Origin: Leptospira paudalimensis | GTDB lineage: Bacteria; Spirochaetota; Leptospiria; Leptospirales; Leptospiraceae | DNA: 64,000 nucleotides | Assembly: GCF_026151345.1 (NCBI RefSeq) | Contig: NZ_JAMQPR010000001.1 | Location: 1,346,231 to 1,410,230, forward strand | Direction of reading: 5' to 3' | Shown: positions 51,896-61,080 of the stretch, in pieces | Numbering within the stretch: the first letter of the stretch is position 1 | Layout of the letters: each line of letters starts with the position of its first letter | Notes under the pieces: model-generated | The model's database searches: none | Told to the model about the DNA's origin: nothing | The model's input: only the letters and a program-made list of their open reading frames with translations | Translations under genes and position numbers: made by a program

Positions 51896-52873
51896 ATGCC
51901 TTTGTTAAATCGATTTAATGTAATAAGATTGTTTTTCTTTTTGATGATTTCCATTTTATTTACAGGATACCATCATCAGCTTAATTTTAATTTCATAGGT
52001 CATGAGAATTTTGTGAATCAAAATTTCTCTCAACCATTTGTTTCAAGGGCACTCACGAGTTGGATTTCTAAATCACTCACTTTGTTATTCCATATCACTC
52101 CAGAGGAAGCAGTATACCTATTGGAATTGGTTGCCTTTTTTTTAGTCTTTGAGATTTTTTATAAGCTTGGGGTTTGTATAAGAGGAAAACAGTTTGGAAT
52201 AATAGCTTCTGGACTACTGATGTTGACAATTCCTTGGTTTGCATTTTTACCAAGGTATATGCCATTATATTTTTTATATGATACATATGCACTCCTTGCT
52301 AATGTGATTTTTTTGTATTTTTTGCAAAAAGGAAAGTTTACACCTTTTGTTCTCTTTTTTTCTTTTGCAACCTTCAATAGAGAGACATCACTTATATTTG
52401 CATTCATTTATTTTTTGGTAAACTTCCAGTCATTGGGGATTTATAAATTATTAAGAAGAATTGGTTTATTATTAATAATTTGGGTATCAATTAAGTTACT
52501 TTTAAAGTATTTGTTTTCGATGAAAGGGGGAGAAGTTTATCAGGATCAGTATTGGTCAAATATAGAATTTTTTCTTTCCATTCCTTATGAAATAAAGAAT
52601 CCAATTTTCTTTGAACCATATTATCGTTTTTCTTTTTTAATTTTTCCTATCCTATTAATGTTTCCACTGTTTAGGAAACAGAATGTATCAATATTACCAT
52701 TAAGAATTCGTAAAACATTACCAATCGGTTTAGTGATTCTTTTGATTTTCCTATATACAGCGAATATATATGAATATAGGATATTTACTGAATTTTTACC
52801 CATTTTTATTTTACCGATAACAATGATTATAGTGCAATTCATACAATATGGAGAGAGTCTGGAATCGACATAA
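51896..52873 (+). CDS. Polytopic membrane protein, unknown
   Basis: A 325-residue hydrophobic protein with about eight membrane segments, for example FFFLMISILFTGY, IIASGLLMLTIPWFAFL and GLVILLIFLYTANIYEY. After the first helix there is a hydrophilic stretch (NQNFSQPFVSRALTSWI). The FATFNRETSLIFAF segment resembles a motif in GT-C-type or other polysaccharide membrane proteins, but I cannot name the family. It lies 13 bp after the FkbM-like gene and 63 bp before a GT2 gene. The base composition is very T-rich, as expected for membrane genes. Confidence 0.6.
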   Translation: MPLLNRFNVIRLFFFLMISILFTGYHHQLNFNFIGHENFVNQNFSQPFVSRALTSWISKSLTLLFHITPEEAVYLLELVAFFLVFEIFYKLGVCIRGKQFGIIASGLLMLTIPWFAFLPRYMPLYFLYDTYALLANVIFLYFLQKGKFTPFVLFFSFATFNRETSLIFAFIYFLVNFQSLGIYKLLRRIGLLLIIWVSIKLLLKYLFSMKGGEVYQDQYWSNIEFFLSIPYEIKNPIFFEPYYRFSFLIFPILLMFPLFRKQNVSILPLRIRKTLPIGLVILLIFLYTANIYEYRIFTEFLPIFILPITMIIVQFIQYGESLEST

Positions 52874-52936
52874 GTTTGCTGACCTTGCGCTTTTTCATTT
52901 TGAAACTTATAATTAAGAATCATTAAATTAACTTCT

Positions 52937-53692
52937 ATGGCTGAATTAAATCCAAAATTATCCATCATTACGATTGTTTTAAACAATCATTCATTTTTGA
53001 AACATACAATAGAAAGTGTGATCAAACAAACCTATTCTAACATAGAATATATAGTGATTGATGGTGGATCGACAGATGGTAGCGTTGAGCTCATTCAATC
53101 GTATGGAGCAAAAATTAACACTTGGATCAGCGAAAAGGATTCCGGTATTTATAATGCAATTAACAAAGGTGTGTCCCTTGCTACTGGTGAGTGGATTTGT
53201 ATATTGAATGCTGGAGATCGATTGGCAGATAAAGATACAATCAGTCAATTATTTAAAATACCTATTTCGGAAGAAATTCAGGTAGTTTATGGAAATTGGT
53301 TTCTTTGCAATTTAAAAGAAAATCCAGACATTCTTATAAAAGGTCATGCAAATTTAACAAAGGGTTATATTTTACACCAGTCTTTGGTCTATCGATCATC
53401 CTTACATAAAAAACGTGGACCATATCTTGAGACAAAAAAACTAATTATTTCTGATTATATTTTTCTAAGGTCGATTGATGAAAAATATTATCAATATGTA
53501 GATTTGCCAATTTCGATTAACGATAATTCTGGAGTTTCAAGTCAATCCTGGTCATTGGAGCAAAAAGTAGCATTTGATTTTATACTTGGGAAAGTAACGT
53601 TTCAATATATGGTAAAAAGGATATTATTTGAGAGAATGCCTGGATTGATTAAAAATATAATACAGCTGTTATTAAGATTTCGTTCTAACTAA
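52937..53692 (+). CDS. Family 2 glycosyltransferase (WcaA-like)
   Basis: A 251-residue GT-A transferase. LSIITIVLNNHSFLKHTIES, IVIDGGSTDGSVE and WICILNAGDRLAD are the standard motifs. ILHQSLVYR in the second half suits the short GT2 group in colanic acid and O-antigen loci. The 3' end overlaps the minus-strand RgpF-like gene by 8 bp in a tail-to-tail arrangement. Confidence 0.9.
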   Translation: MAELNPKLSIITIVLNNHSFLKHTIESVIKQTYSNIEYIVIDGGSTDGSVELIQSYGAKINTWISEKDSGIYNAINKGVSLATGEWICILNAGDRLADKDTISQLFKIPISEEIQVVYGNWFLCNLKENPDILIKGHANLTKGYILHQSLVYRSSLHKKRGPYLETKKLIISDYIFLRSIDEKYYQYVDLPISINDNSGVSSQSWSLEQKVAFDFILGKVTFQYMVKRILFERMPGLIKNIIQLLLRFRSN

Positions 53693-54617
53693 TTGAATTT
53701 TCTTTTTCGATAAATTTAAGAATTGTAGGATTGTATTTTCCTAAAACATTTTGGACTGTTTCAAACTCATTGGCAGAAATTAAAGTTCTGATTAGATCCT
53801 TTTTAATGAAAGGGAATGAATTTTCAGAGATGATTTTTTCCCAAAATACGTGGGTAGGGTTGTTATAATAATTTTTAAAAATCGGCTGTGTCAGGTTTTC
53901 AAATTTGATGTACGTACTGGTCTTAAAATTATATTTTTTCCAATATTCCGTGCCGCCCACTTCATAAGACAAAATTAAAAATTTTTTCCAAGTTGTTGGA
54001 AAATACACCATTGAATTCCAGAAGTTTTCAAATTCCTTGGATTGAATGATTTTGTTTTGAAATACTAAAAAATAACTCATTAAATGATACGATAGTTCGT
54101 AAGAATCAGTTAAACCCCAAATATCGATGTCTTGTGAATTGAATGTTTCGAAAATAGGAAGGAGTGGATGAATGGGACCAAAAATACTATCATTTGTGAT
54201 GATGATTTGGTTATATTCTTTCCAGTCATGTATTTCTGATAAACCAACTTTCCAAGATCCAAAATCATAACCTAAATTTTCTCTCCAGATATATTTCCTC
54301 AAGAAAGGTTTAATTTTTTCTATTTCCTCTGGTAGGCTGTAGGGAGATGTGTCAATAAGAACGATATCTGTTTTTAACTCTTTTAAATTTGATAGATAAA
54401 AGAGTAAGCTCTCTTTCATTTTCCCATCGGTGTTATAAGTGGAAAACAAAACCAAGCGATTTGTTGATTTGTTTGTGAACGATATTGAATTATAAATCTT
54501 TGGTATTTTGTTTAAAAATATTTTTTTAAATACTCTCGTATTTACAAAGAAAAATAATAACTTTAACAGATGTTCTTTGCAAATGATCAAATTACTTTTT
54601 TTAGTATAACTCAACAT
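53685..54617 (-). CDS. RgpF-like glycosyltransferase
   Basis: A 310-residue protein that begins with ATG at 54617 on the reverse strand. LVLFSTYNTDGKMKESLLFY, KYIWRENLGYDFGSWKVGL and IIITNDSIFGPIHPLLPIF match the rhamnan synthesis protein F (RgpF) family, which transfers rhamnose or similar sugars. WGLTDSYELSYHLMSYFL is also typical. It is one of only two genes on the minus strand and overlaps the end of the previous gene by 8 bp. It may use dTDP-L-rhamnose made by rfbC-B-A-D nearby. Confidence 0.87.
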   Translation of the reverse strand: MLSYTKKSNLIICKEHLLKLLFFFVNTRVFKKIFLNKIPKIYNSISFTNKSTNRLVLFSTYNTDGKMKESLLFYLSNLKELKTDIVLIDTSPYSLPEEIEKIKPFLRKYIWRENLGYDFGSWKVGLSEIHDWKEYNQIIITNDSIFGPIHPLLPIFETFNSQDIDIWGLTDSYELSYHLMSYFLVFQNKIIQSKEFENFWNSMVYFPTTWKKFLILSYEVGGTEYWKKYNFKTSTYIKFENLTQPIFKNYYNNPTHVFWEKIISENSFPFIKKDLIRTLISANEFETVQNVLGKYNPTILKFIEKENSIS

Positions 54618-54751
54618 TGGTTAAATAACTTACCTTTTCATTGTCTTAAGAAAAGTCATTTTTGATCAATATAATTTTTGAAGTGTTCATTTTTCTCTTC
54701 TTCAGAATAAAAATCTCTTGATGTATCCTTAAAGCTAAATTTATTAATTCT
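54618..54751. other. Divergent intergenic region between RgpF-like gene and glf
   Basis: A 134-bp AT-rich gap that must hold promoters for the minus-strand RgpF-like gene and possibly for glf. A candidate for glf is TTAAGA (54646-54651) with TATAAT (54670-54675) at an 18-bp spacing. I see no clear hairpin terminator or named operator. Confidence 0.5.
54646..54675 (+). promoter_or_regulatory. Candidate sigma-70 promoter for glf
   Basis: TTAAGA and a perfect TATAAT with an 18-bp spacer lie 76 bp upstream of the glf ATG. The -35 element is only 4 of 6 to consensus and the region is AT-rich, so a chance match is possible. Confidence 0.25.
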
Positions 54752-55897
54752 ATGGATTATTCTCAGTATTCGGTAGTTGTAGTTGGCTCAGGTTTTTTTG
54801 GTTCTGTGATCGCAGAACGAGTAGCTTCTGAGCTAAAGAGGAAAGTCCTAGTCATTGAAAAGAGAAACCATATCGGTGGAAATTGTTTTTCCGAGATTGA
54901 TCCCGTAACAGGGATTGAATTTCATACGTATGGAACTCATATATTCCATACTTCAAATGAAAAAGTATGGAGCTACATTCATAAATTTACAGAATTCAAT
55001 AATTACTTTCACCAAGTCTTAACTACTTATAAAAATAAAGTTTACCAAATGCCTATTAATTTGGAGACAATTAACCAGTTTTATAATGTAAACTTAAAGC
55101 CATTTGAAGTAGATGATTTTTTAGCAAAAGAAAAGGCAAAAGATAAAATAGATTCACCTCCAAAGAATTTTGAAGAGAAGGCAATCTCTTTGATCGGTAG
55201 ACCACTATATGAAGCTTTTATTCGTGGTTATACAAAGAAACAATGGAATAAAGATCCAAAGGATTTACCTGAATTTATACTAAATCGTCTACCAATTCGA
55301 AAAAATTATAATGAAAGTTATTATTACAGTCGTTGGCAAGGAATCCCAAAGGATGGATATGGAAAGATATTTGAACGTATGTTATCTAATCCACTCATCA
55401 CGACTCAATTGAATACAAATTATTTTGATATCAAAGACAAAATTTCAAAGGATGCCATCCTAGTTTATAGCGGACCATTGGATCAATTTTTTGATTATAA
55501 ATTTGGTAAACTTGAATATAGAACACTTCGATTTGAATCGGAAGTGCATCCATATGAAGATTATTTAGGTACTTCCGTTATGAATTTTGCTGAAGAATCG
55601 GTTCCGTACACAAGGATTCATGAACCTAGGCACTTACATCCAGAAAGGACATACGGACAAAAAACTTTGACTATAAAGGAATTCTCATCTTTAGATGATG
55701 GAACCAATCCTTATTATCCAATCAATGATGAAAAAAATTCAAACTTAGTAAAAAAATACCGCGAAGAAGCACAAAGTTTGAAAAATGTCTACATTAGTGG
55801 TAGGTTAGGTGATTATAAATACTTTGACATGCATGAAACGATTGCATCTGCCTTAGGGTTATTTGAGGATAAAATTAAACCTTCGCTTGGTGAATAA
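54752..55897 (+). CDS. glf: UDP-galactopyranose mutase
   Basis: A 381-residue flavoprotein that interconverts UDP-galactopyranose and UDP-galactofuranose. The FAD motif is VVVGSGFFGSVIAERVA, followed by EKRNHIGGNCFSE and THIFHTSNEKVW. RPLYEAFIRGYTKKQW and YFDMHETIASAL are characteristic of UGM. It implies galactofuranose in the polysaccharide. The minus-strand GT2 gene ends 12 bp after it. The galactofuranosyl transferase is not identified, but a GT2 nearby is a candidate. Confidence 0.95.
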   Translation: MDYSQYSVVVVGSGFFGSVIAERVASELKRKVLVIEKRNHIGGNCFSEIDPVTGIEFHTYGTHIFHTSNEKVWSYIHKFTEFNNYFHQVLTTYKNKVYQMPINLETINQFYNVNLKPFEVDDFLAKEKAKDKIDSPPKNFEEKAISLIGRPLYEAFIRGYTKKQWNKDPKDLPEFILNRLPIRKNYNESYYYSRWQGIPKDGYGKIFERMLSNPLITTQLNTNYFDIKDKISKDAILVYSGPLDQFFDYKFGKLEYRTLRFESEVHPYEDYLGTSVMNFAEESVPYTRIHEPRHLHPERTYGQKTLTIKEFSSLDDGTNPYYPINDEKNSNLVKKYREEAQSLKNVYISGRLGDYKYFDMHETIASALGLFEDKIKPSLGE

Positions 55898-55909
55898 AAA
55901 GTAAAGTTC

Positions 55910-56665
55910 TTATTTATTTTTTGAACTATTAAATTTGTACTTAGCTAAAAACTTTAATATTTCAACGAACATAATGAAACGTCCAAGAGCCATTTTATAA
56001 ATTGGTCTTTTTTTTCCACCTATTCCGCGCATGGTAAATGTTTCTGCATGCCTTCTATAAAGTAAGTAAGGTTCTTTTAGGAATAAAACTTTACCAGTTA
56101 ACTCCGCCACTAATCCAATCCAAAGGTCATGTCCAATTTCCTTTGTTTTAGGAAAGGGTAAAGCTTGGTCCAATAAAGATTTTCGGAATGCCATACAAGA
56201 TCCATAATAAGAGCTTCTCAAAACGTTTTTGAATATTCCTTGTTTGGATCCAAAGTATTGAAAAAAAGAAGGATACATTTGGATCAGTTTTTCATCCGTT
56301 ACAATTGAGTCATGGATGACCAAATCAAAACTTTCTAGTTTTTTCATGACGGAAGTGACTTTGTTTTCCATCCAAACATCATCTTGGTCAGATAAAAAAA
56401 TGAATTCACCTGAAACTTTGTACAATGCATTTTGAAAATTTTGAATTGGATCTTTGAATTTCTGGTTTAGAAAAAGTTGTATGCGTTTGTCGCTACTTGC
56501 GTATTTTTTTAGAATCTCACATGTACCGTCTGTAGAGGAATCATCAGAAATAATGATTTCATCCTCTGCGGAGAGTTGATTTAAAATTGAATTTAGTTGT
56601 TCGGAGATATACTTTTCACCGTTATAGGTTGCAATACAAACGCTGACTTTCGGTTTATTTGGCAT
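55910..56665 (-). CDS. Family 2 glycosyltransferase
   Basis: A 251-residue GT-A transferase, from ATG at 56665. PKVSVCIATYNGEKYISEQL, IISDDSSTDGTCE and FIFLSDQDDVWME are the donor and metal motifs. LLYRRHAETFTMRG in the second half is typical of rhamnosyl- and galactofuranosyl-type GT2 proteins. A TTG at 56689 would extend it by eight residues; I see no Shine-Dalgarno for either. It is tail-to-tail with glf and divergent from rfbC, suggesting an independent promoter. Confidence 0.88.
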   Translation of the reverse strand: MPNKPKVSVCIATYNGEKYISEQLNSILNQLSAEDEIIISDDSSTDGTCEILKKYASSDKRIQLFLNQKFKDPIQNFQNALYKVSGEFIFLSDQDDVWMENKVTSVMKKLESFDLVIHDSIVTDEKLIQMYPSFFQYFGSKQGIFKNVLRSSYYGSCMAFRKSLLDQALPFPKTKEIGHDLWIGLVAELTGKVLFLKEPYLLYRRHAETFTMRGIGGKKRPIYKMALGRFIMFVEILKFLAKYKFNSSKNK

Positions 56666-56841
56666 TTTGATTGTGACTTTGTTAGTCAATTTAAGGAAAA
56701 TGCAAATATAACTTTCGTCAATTACATTCTAGAACAGGTTTTCATAAAAACGTTTTCGTGATTCGTTTCATTGGATCGATTTTTTCTATGCGTAGGACTC
56801 ATTTTTAAAATGATTACAAGAAGTTGGTGGCAAATTAAAGA
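56666..56841. other. Divergent intergenic region upstream of rfbC
   Basis: About 150-176 bp depending on the GT2 start. It should contain the promoter for rfbC-B-A-D and, on the other strand, for the GT2. A TAAAAT at 56806-56811 could be a -10 box 30 bp upstream of the rfbC ATG, but I find no convincing -35. No terminator hairpin is seen. Confidence 0.45.
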
Positions 56842-57390
56842 ATGCAAACAGAAGTTTTCCCGATCAAAGGACCTGTCTTAATATTTCCCAAGGTACATGG
56901 TGATGATAGAGGATTTTTTTTCGAATCTTTTAAGTCATCTGACTATGAAAAATTGGGAATTCCTAAAATCTTTTCACAAGACAACCATTCTAAGTCAGGT
57001 AAAAATGTTTTGAGAGGTTTACACTTCCAATCTCCTCCCCACGACCAAGGTAAATTGGTAAGAGTAGTTAGAGGTTCAGTTTTGGATGTCATTGTTGATA
57101 TTAGAAAGGATTCACCCACTTATGGTGACCATGTCTCGGTAAAACTAACAGAGAAAAACCACGAAATTTTTTGGGTTCCTTCTGGTTTTTTACACGGATT
57201 TATTACCCTAGAAGACAACACCGAATTTTTATACAAAGTTACAAATGAATACTCGAAGGAAAGTGAAGGTGGAGTCATTTTTAATGACCCAACTTTAAAC
57301 ATAAATTGGGGTATTCCGTATCATGAATGTATTTTATCTGAGAAAGATAAAGTGTTACCTTTCTTTAAAGATTTCAAAAGTCCTTTTTAA
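56842..57390 (+). CDS. rfbC: dTDP-4-dehydrorhamnose 3,5-epimerase
   Basis: A 182-residue RmlC, full length for the family. DDRGFFFESFKSSDYEKLG, VLRGLHFQSPPHDQGKLVRV with the catalytic histidine, and VPSGFLHGFITLEDNTEFLY are clear. It converts dTDP-4-keto-6-deoxyglucose to the L-lyxo form in dTDP-L-rhamnose synthesis. It is the first of the rfbC-B-A-D run and follows a 150-bp divergent region. Confidence 0.96.
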   Translation: MQTEVFPIKGPVLIFPKVHGDDRGFFFESFKSSDYEKLGIPKIFSQDNHSKSGKNVLRGLHFQSPPHDQGKLVRVVRGSVLDVIVDIRKDSPTYGDHVSVKLTEKNHEIFWVPSGFLHGFITLEDNTEFLYKVTNEYSKESEGGVIFNDPTLNINWGIPYHECILSEKDKVLPFFKDFKSPF

Positions 57391-57427
57391 GCAAGATTGA
57401 TTTAGATAAGGAAGAATTTTCACTTAT

Positions 57428-58486
57428 ATGTCAAAACAAAGAAACATTTTAGTTACTGGCGGAGCCGGATTTATAGGTTCAAATTTTGTTCATACTTTAC
57501 TGGAATCAGGTGAGGATGTAAAAGTTACCGTTGTAGACAAACTTACATACGCCGGTAATCTAAAAAATCTTGAACGATGGTTAAATGATACTAGATTCCA
57601 ATTCATTAAATTAGATATCACTGATAAAGAAAAAGTTTTAAATCTCGCAAACCAAATCGAAATCAATGAAATTGCCCACTTCGCTGCCGAGTCACATGTT
57701 GACAGGTCCATCTTAGGACCAGAAGAATTTGTGAAAACAAATGTTCTTGGGACATTTTATATGTTGGAGTTAGGAAAAAAACTTTATGAAAAGAATTCAT
57801 TAAAAGTTTTTTTACATGTCTCAACAGATGAAGTATTTGGAACATTAGGGAAAGATGGAGCATTTACTGAATTAACGCCATATGCTCCTAATTCGCCATA
57901 TTCAGCATCAAAAGCAGGTTCTGATCATTTGGTAAGGTCTTATTTCCATACTTACCATATGCCTGTCATTACAACGAATTGTTCCAATAATTACGGACCA
58001 TTTCATTTTCCTGAAAAATTAATTCCACTCATGATTCTGAATTGCCTAAGAGGAAAATCACTGCCAGTGTACGGTACTGGTGAGAATATTCGCGATTGGT
58101 TATATGTCAAAGACCATTGTTTGGCTATTAATATGGTGATGAAAAAAGGTAAGTTTGGAGAAACTTATAATATAGGAACACGCAATGAAAAAACAAACTT
58201 AGAAATTGTTAATTTTATTTGCGAAATAATGGATAAAAAACATCCTGAAGGTAAACCCCATAGAAATTTGATCAAGTTTGTGAAGGACCGTCCTGGGCAT
58301 GACTTTCGTTATGCGATTGATCCGAAAAAGATTGAGACTGAAATAGGTTGGAAACCTATTTATAAATTCGAAGTTGCAATCGAAGAAACCATAGATTGGT
58401 ATCTAAACAATAAAGTTTGGTGGGAAGAAATTATTTCAGGTCAATATAATCAATATTATGAGTTGCAGTATAAGGAATCAAATTGA
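57428..58486 (+). CDS. rfbB: dTDP-glucose 4,6-dehydratase
   Basis: A 352-residue Rml[51 protein letters not shown] and [19 protein letters not shown] (YxxxK) are all diagnostic, as is [20 protein letters not shown]. It makes dTDP-4-keto-6-deoxyglucose. It is 37 bp after rfbC and overlaps rfbA by TTGA. Confidence 0.97.
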   Translation: MSKQRNILVTGGAGFIGSNFVHTLLESGEDVKVTVVDKLTYAGNLKNLERWLNDTRFQFIKLDITDKEKVLNLANQIEINEIAHFAAESHVDRSILGPEEFVKTNVLGTFYMLELGKKLYEKNSLKVFLHVSTDEVFGTLGKDGAFTELTPYAPNSPYSASKAGSDHLVRSYFHTYHMPVITTNCSNNYGPFHFPEKLIPLMILNCLRGKSLPVYGTGENIRDWLYVKDHCLAINMVMKKGKFGETYNIGTRNEKTNLEIVNFICEIMDKKHPEGKPHRNLIKFVKDRPGHDFRYAIDPKKIETEIGWKPIYKFEVAIEETIDWYLNNKVWWEEIISGQYNQYYELQYKESN

Positions 58487-59367
58487 ATATGAAAGGAATT
58501 ATTTTAGCAGGCGGATCTGGTACACGCCTTTATCCTGTTACAAAAGTTGTCTGTAAACAATTACTCCCTATTTATGATAAGCCAATGATCTATTATCCAC
58601 TTAGTACTTTGTTGCTAGCTGGAATTCGTGATATTTTAATCATCTCGACACCTGAGTCTACTCCACTATTTAAGGAAATGTTAGGTGATGGCAAACAATG
58701 GGGAATTAACCTTTATTACGAAGTGCAACCATCGCCTGATGGACTAGCACAAGCATTTTTAATAGGTGAACGTTTTTTAAATGGGGGAGAAGCATGTTCA
58801 TTGATATTGGGAGATAATATTTTTTTTGGGCATGGAATGGAAGAGAATTTGTCTGCTGCTGTCAAAAAGGGAAGCGGTGCTACTGTTTTTGCTTACCATG
58901 TAAATGATCCAGAAAGGTATGGAGTAGTGGAATTTGATGAACATAGAAAAGCAGTATCTATAGAAGAGAAACCCAAAGTTCCCAAAAGTAATTACGCCGT
59001 CACAGGTCTTTATTTCTATGATGAAAATGTAGTGGAATATGCCAAGTCAGTTAAGCCATCCAATCGTGGTGAATTAGAAATCACTGATTTGAATAAAATT
59101 TACCTCGAAAAAGGGAAGTTAGACGTACAACTCATGGGAAGAGGTTTTGCTTGGTTAGATACAGGCACTCATGAATCTTTGTTGGAAGCCTCAACTTTCG
59201 TAGAAACCGTTGAACGTAGGCAGGGACTAAAGATTGCTTGTCCTGAAGAAATTGCTTTTAGAAAGGGCTATATTTCAAGGAAAGAATTGGAAGAACTAGC
59301 AATTCCTTTAAAAAAGAATGGTTATGGACAATACTTGTTTCGAATTCTAAACGAAACGATCTATTAA
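58483..59367 (+). CDS. rfbA: Glucose-1-phosphate thymidylyltransferase
   Basis: A 294-residue Rml[21 protein letters not shown] followed by [20 protein letters not shown] is diagnostic; [12 protein letters not shown] and [18 protein letters not shown] are typical. It makes dTDP-glucose. TTG 58483 overlaps the rfbB stop and has AAGGA 6 bp upstream; ATG 58489 is two codons further and has poorer spacing. Either start leaves the catalytic domain intact. Confidence 0.97.
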   Translation: MNMKGIILAGGSGTRLYPVTKVVCKQLLPIYDKPMIYYPLSTLLLAGIRDILIISTPESTPLFKEMLGDGKQWGINLYYEVQPSPDGLAQAFLIGERFLNGGEACSLILGDNIFFGHGMEENLSAAVKKGSGATVFAYHVNDPERYGVVEFDEHRKAVSIEEKPKVPKSNYAVTGLYFYDENVVEYAKSVKPSNRGELEITDLNKIYLEKGKLDVQLMGRGFAWLDTGTHESLLEASTFVETVERRQGLKIACPEEIAFRKGYISRKELEELAIPLKKNGYGQYLFRILNETIY

Positions 59368-59374
59368 ATATTAA

Positions 59375-60232
59375 ATGAAATCAATTGTTGTATTTGGATC
59401 CACTGGTCAGTTAGCAAGTGAATTGAGAGATATTTCTAATTTGGAAAAGGGATATCAATTTCATTTTATAAGTAGAAATGAAGTTAATTTTGAATCGGAA
59501 ATTGAAATCAAAAAATACTTCGAAAATTTATTACCAAAAGAAACTGTTGGAATTATCAATGCAGTAGCATATACTGCAGTTGATTTAGCGGAATCAGAAA
59601 TAGCCACAGCAAGGTCCATTAACACATTTGCTCCTGGAATTATTTCTGAAAAATGCAATCAACATGGAATTAAGTTCGTACACATCTCGACAGATTTTGT
59701 ATTTGATGGACAAAAATGTACATCCTATCTAGAAACAGATTCCAAAAACCCACTCTCTGTATATGGAAAAACAAAGTCGAATGGAGAAGATTTAATTTTG
59801 CAAAATGATAAAAGTGCAATTATCCTTCGGACATCCTGGGTTTACTCAAAATATGGGAAAAATTTTTTAAAAACAATCCTTCGACTTGCGAGTGAAAAGC
59901 TCGAAATATCTGTTGTTGAAGACCAGATTGGAACACCTACTTGGGCAAGAGATTTAGCACAGGTTAGTTTAGAAGCAATAACTTCGAACCATTCGGGGAT
60001 ATTTCATTTTTCAAACGAAGGTGTTGCAAGTTGGTATGATTTTGCATTCGAAATTGTCTCTCAAGTAAACAAAAATTGCAAAGTAAAACCAATTCCTTCC
60101 ATCTCCTATCCAACGCCTGCGAAGAGACCTTCTTTTAGCGTATTAAACAAAACCAAAATTCGAAATTCATTCCAATTCCAAAATTACCATTGGAAAGATA
60201 GGATTCCACTTGTGCTAAGTGAATTAATTTGA
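59375..60232 (+). CDS. rfbD: dTDP-4-dehydrorhamnose reductase
   Basis: A 285-residue RmlD. IVVFGSTGQLASELRDI is the NADPH motif; INAVAYTAVDLAES, HISTDFVFDGQ and LSVYGKTKSNGE (YxxxK) follow, and LRTSWVYSKYGKNFL is typical. It performs the last step to dTDP-L-rhamnose. It is 7 bp after rfbA. The order C-B-A-D differs from the common leptospiral C-D-B-A order I recall. Confidence 0.95.
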   Translation: MKSIVVFGSTGQLASELRDISNLEKGYQFHFISRNEVNFESEIEIKKYFENLLPKETVGIINAVAYTAVDLAESEIATARSINTFAPGIISEKCNQHGIKFVHISTDFVFDGQKCTSYLETDSKNPLSVYGKTKSNGEDLILQNDKSAIILRTSWVYSKYGKNFLKTILRLASEKLEISVVEDQIGTPTWARDLAQVSLEAITSNHSGIFHFSNEGVASWYDFAFEIVSQVNKNCKVKPIPSISYPTPAKRPSFSVLNKTKIRNSFQFQNYHWKDRIPLVLSELI

Positions 60233-60245
60233 TAGGAAAAGATAT

Positions 60246-61010
60246 ATGCCTAAAGTTTCAGTGATCATGCCAGCTTATAATGCTGCGTTATATTTAGAAG
60301 AATCTGTGAATACACTACTTAAACAATCATTCCAAGATTGGGAACTCTTGTTAGTTGATGATTGTTCGAAAGATGAAACAGCAACGATTGCAAAAGAATT
60401 ATCTTCTAAAGATAAACGAATCCAGTTTATTCAAAAAGAAAAAAACTCAGGTTCTGCTGATACTCGGAACCAAGGTATCAAACTAGCACAGGGTGAATAC
60501 ATTGCATTTTTGGATGCAGATGATCTTTGGGAGTCTGATTTTCTAGAGAAAATGATTCCATTTATGGAAAAAAATAATTCACCATTTTCGTTTTCCTCTT
60601 ATCGAATCATCGATGAAAATGGATTCGAATTTTGTGAGCCGTTTATTGTAGAATCAAAAACATATTCTTACAAAAATTTATTATTTTATAACCGTGTTGG
60701 ATTACTCACTGCAATTTTCCATATTCCCAGTGTTGGAAAAAAATACTTTGACCCATCTTTAAAAAGCCTTCGGGATGACTATGCTCTTTGGTTGGATATT
60801 CTACGTGACGGTAATGTTGCCTATGCAAATTCAGCGATATTGGCTCGGTATCGAGTCAGGAGGGGGGCTGCAACATCTAACAAGAAAAAAGTGATGTTAG
60901 CGCATTTCCGAATGTTAAAAAATCGGGAAAAACTTAACCCTTTATTCGCTTTCCTTTTGACCATAATACATGGATTTATGGGAATTCGAAAATATAGAAT
61001 CAAATCTTAG
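60246..61010 (+). CDS. Family 2 glycosyltransferase
   Basis: A 254-residue GT-A transferase. VSVIMPAYNAALYLEESVN, LLVDDCSKDETATIA and YIAFLDADDLWESDFLEKM (DXD) are standard. FHIPSVGKKYFDPSLKSLRDDYALWLDI is the WcaA/EpsE-type second-half segment. It follows rfbD by 13 bp with AGGA ahead of ATG 60246. It may add rhamnose or another hexose. Confidence 0.92.
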   Translation: MPKVSVIMPAYNAALYLEESVNTLLKQSFQDWELLLVDDCSKDETATIAKELSSKDKRIQFIQKEKNSGSADTRNQGIKLAQGEYIAFLDADDLWESDFLEKMIPFMEKNNSPFSFSSYRIIDENGFEFCEPFIVESKTYSYKNLLFYNRVGLLTAIFHIPSVGKKYFDPSLKSLRDDYALWLDILRDGNVAYANSAILARYRVRRGAATSNKKKVMLAHFRMLKNREKLNPLFAFLLTIIHGFMGIRKYRIKS

Positions 61011-61041
61011 ATTTGGACCTTTTCATTGAGGGATTTGACGC

Positions 61042-61068
61042 TTGACTTTCTCAAATACTTGGTATTTT
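61042..61068 (+). promoter_or_regulatory. Candidate promoter before the DPM1-like gene
   Basis: TTGACT (61042-61047) and TATTTT (61063-61068) with a 15-bp spacer lie in the 70-bp gap before ATG 61081. A second TTGACG lies just upstream at 61035. The -10 is weak and the spacing short, so this is tentative. Confidence 0.33.
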
Positions 61069-61080
61069 TAGATATAAACT

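Noticed and set aside
55898..55930. Bidirectional terminator between glf and the GT2
   Set aside because: Only a 5-bp AGTTC/GAACT match with a 13-base loop and no clear T-run on either strand; too weak.
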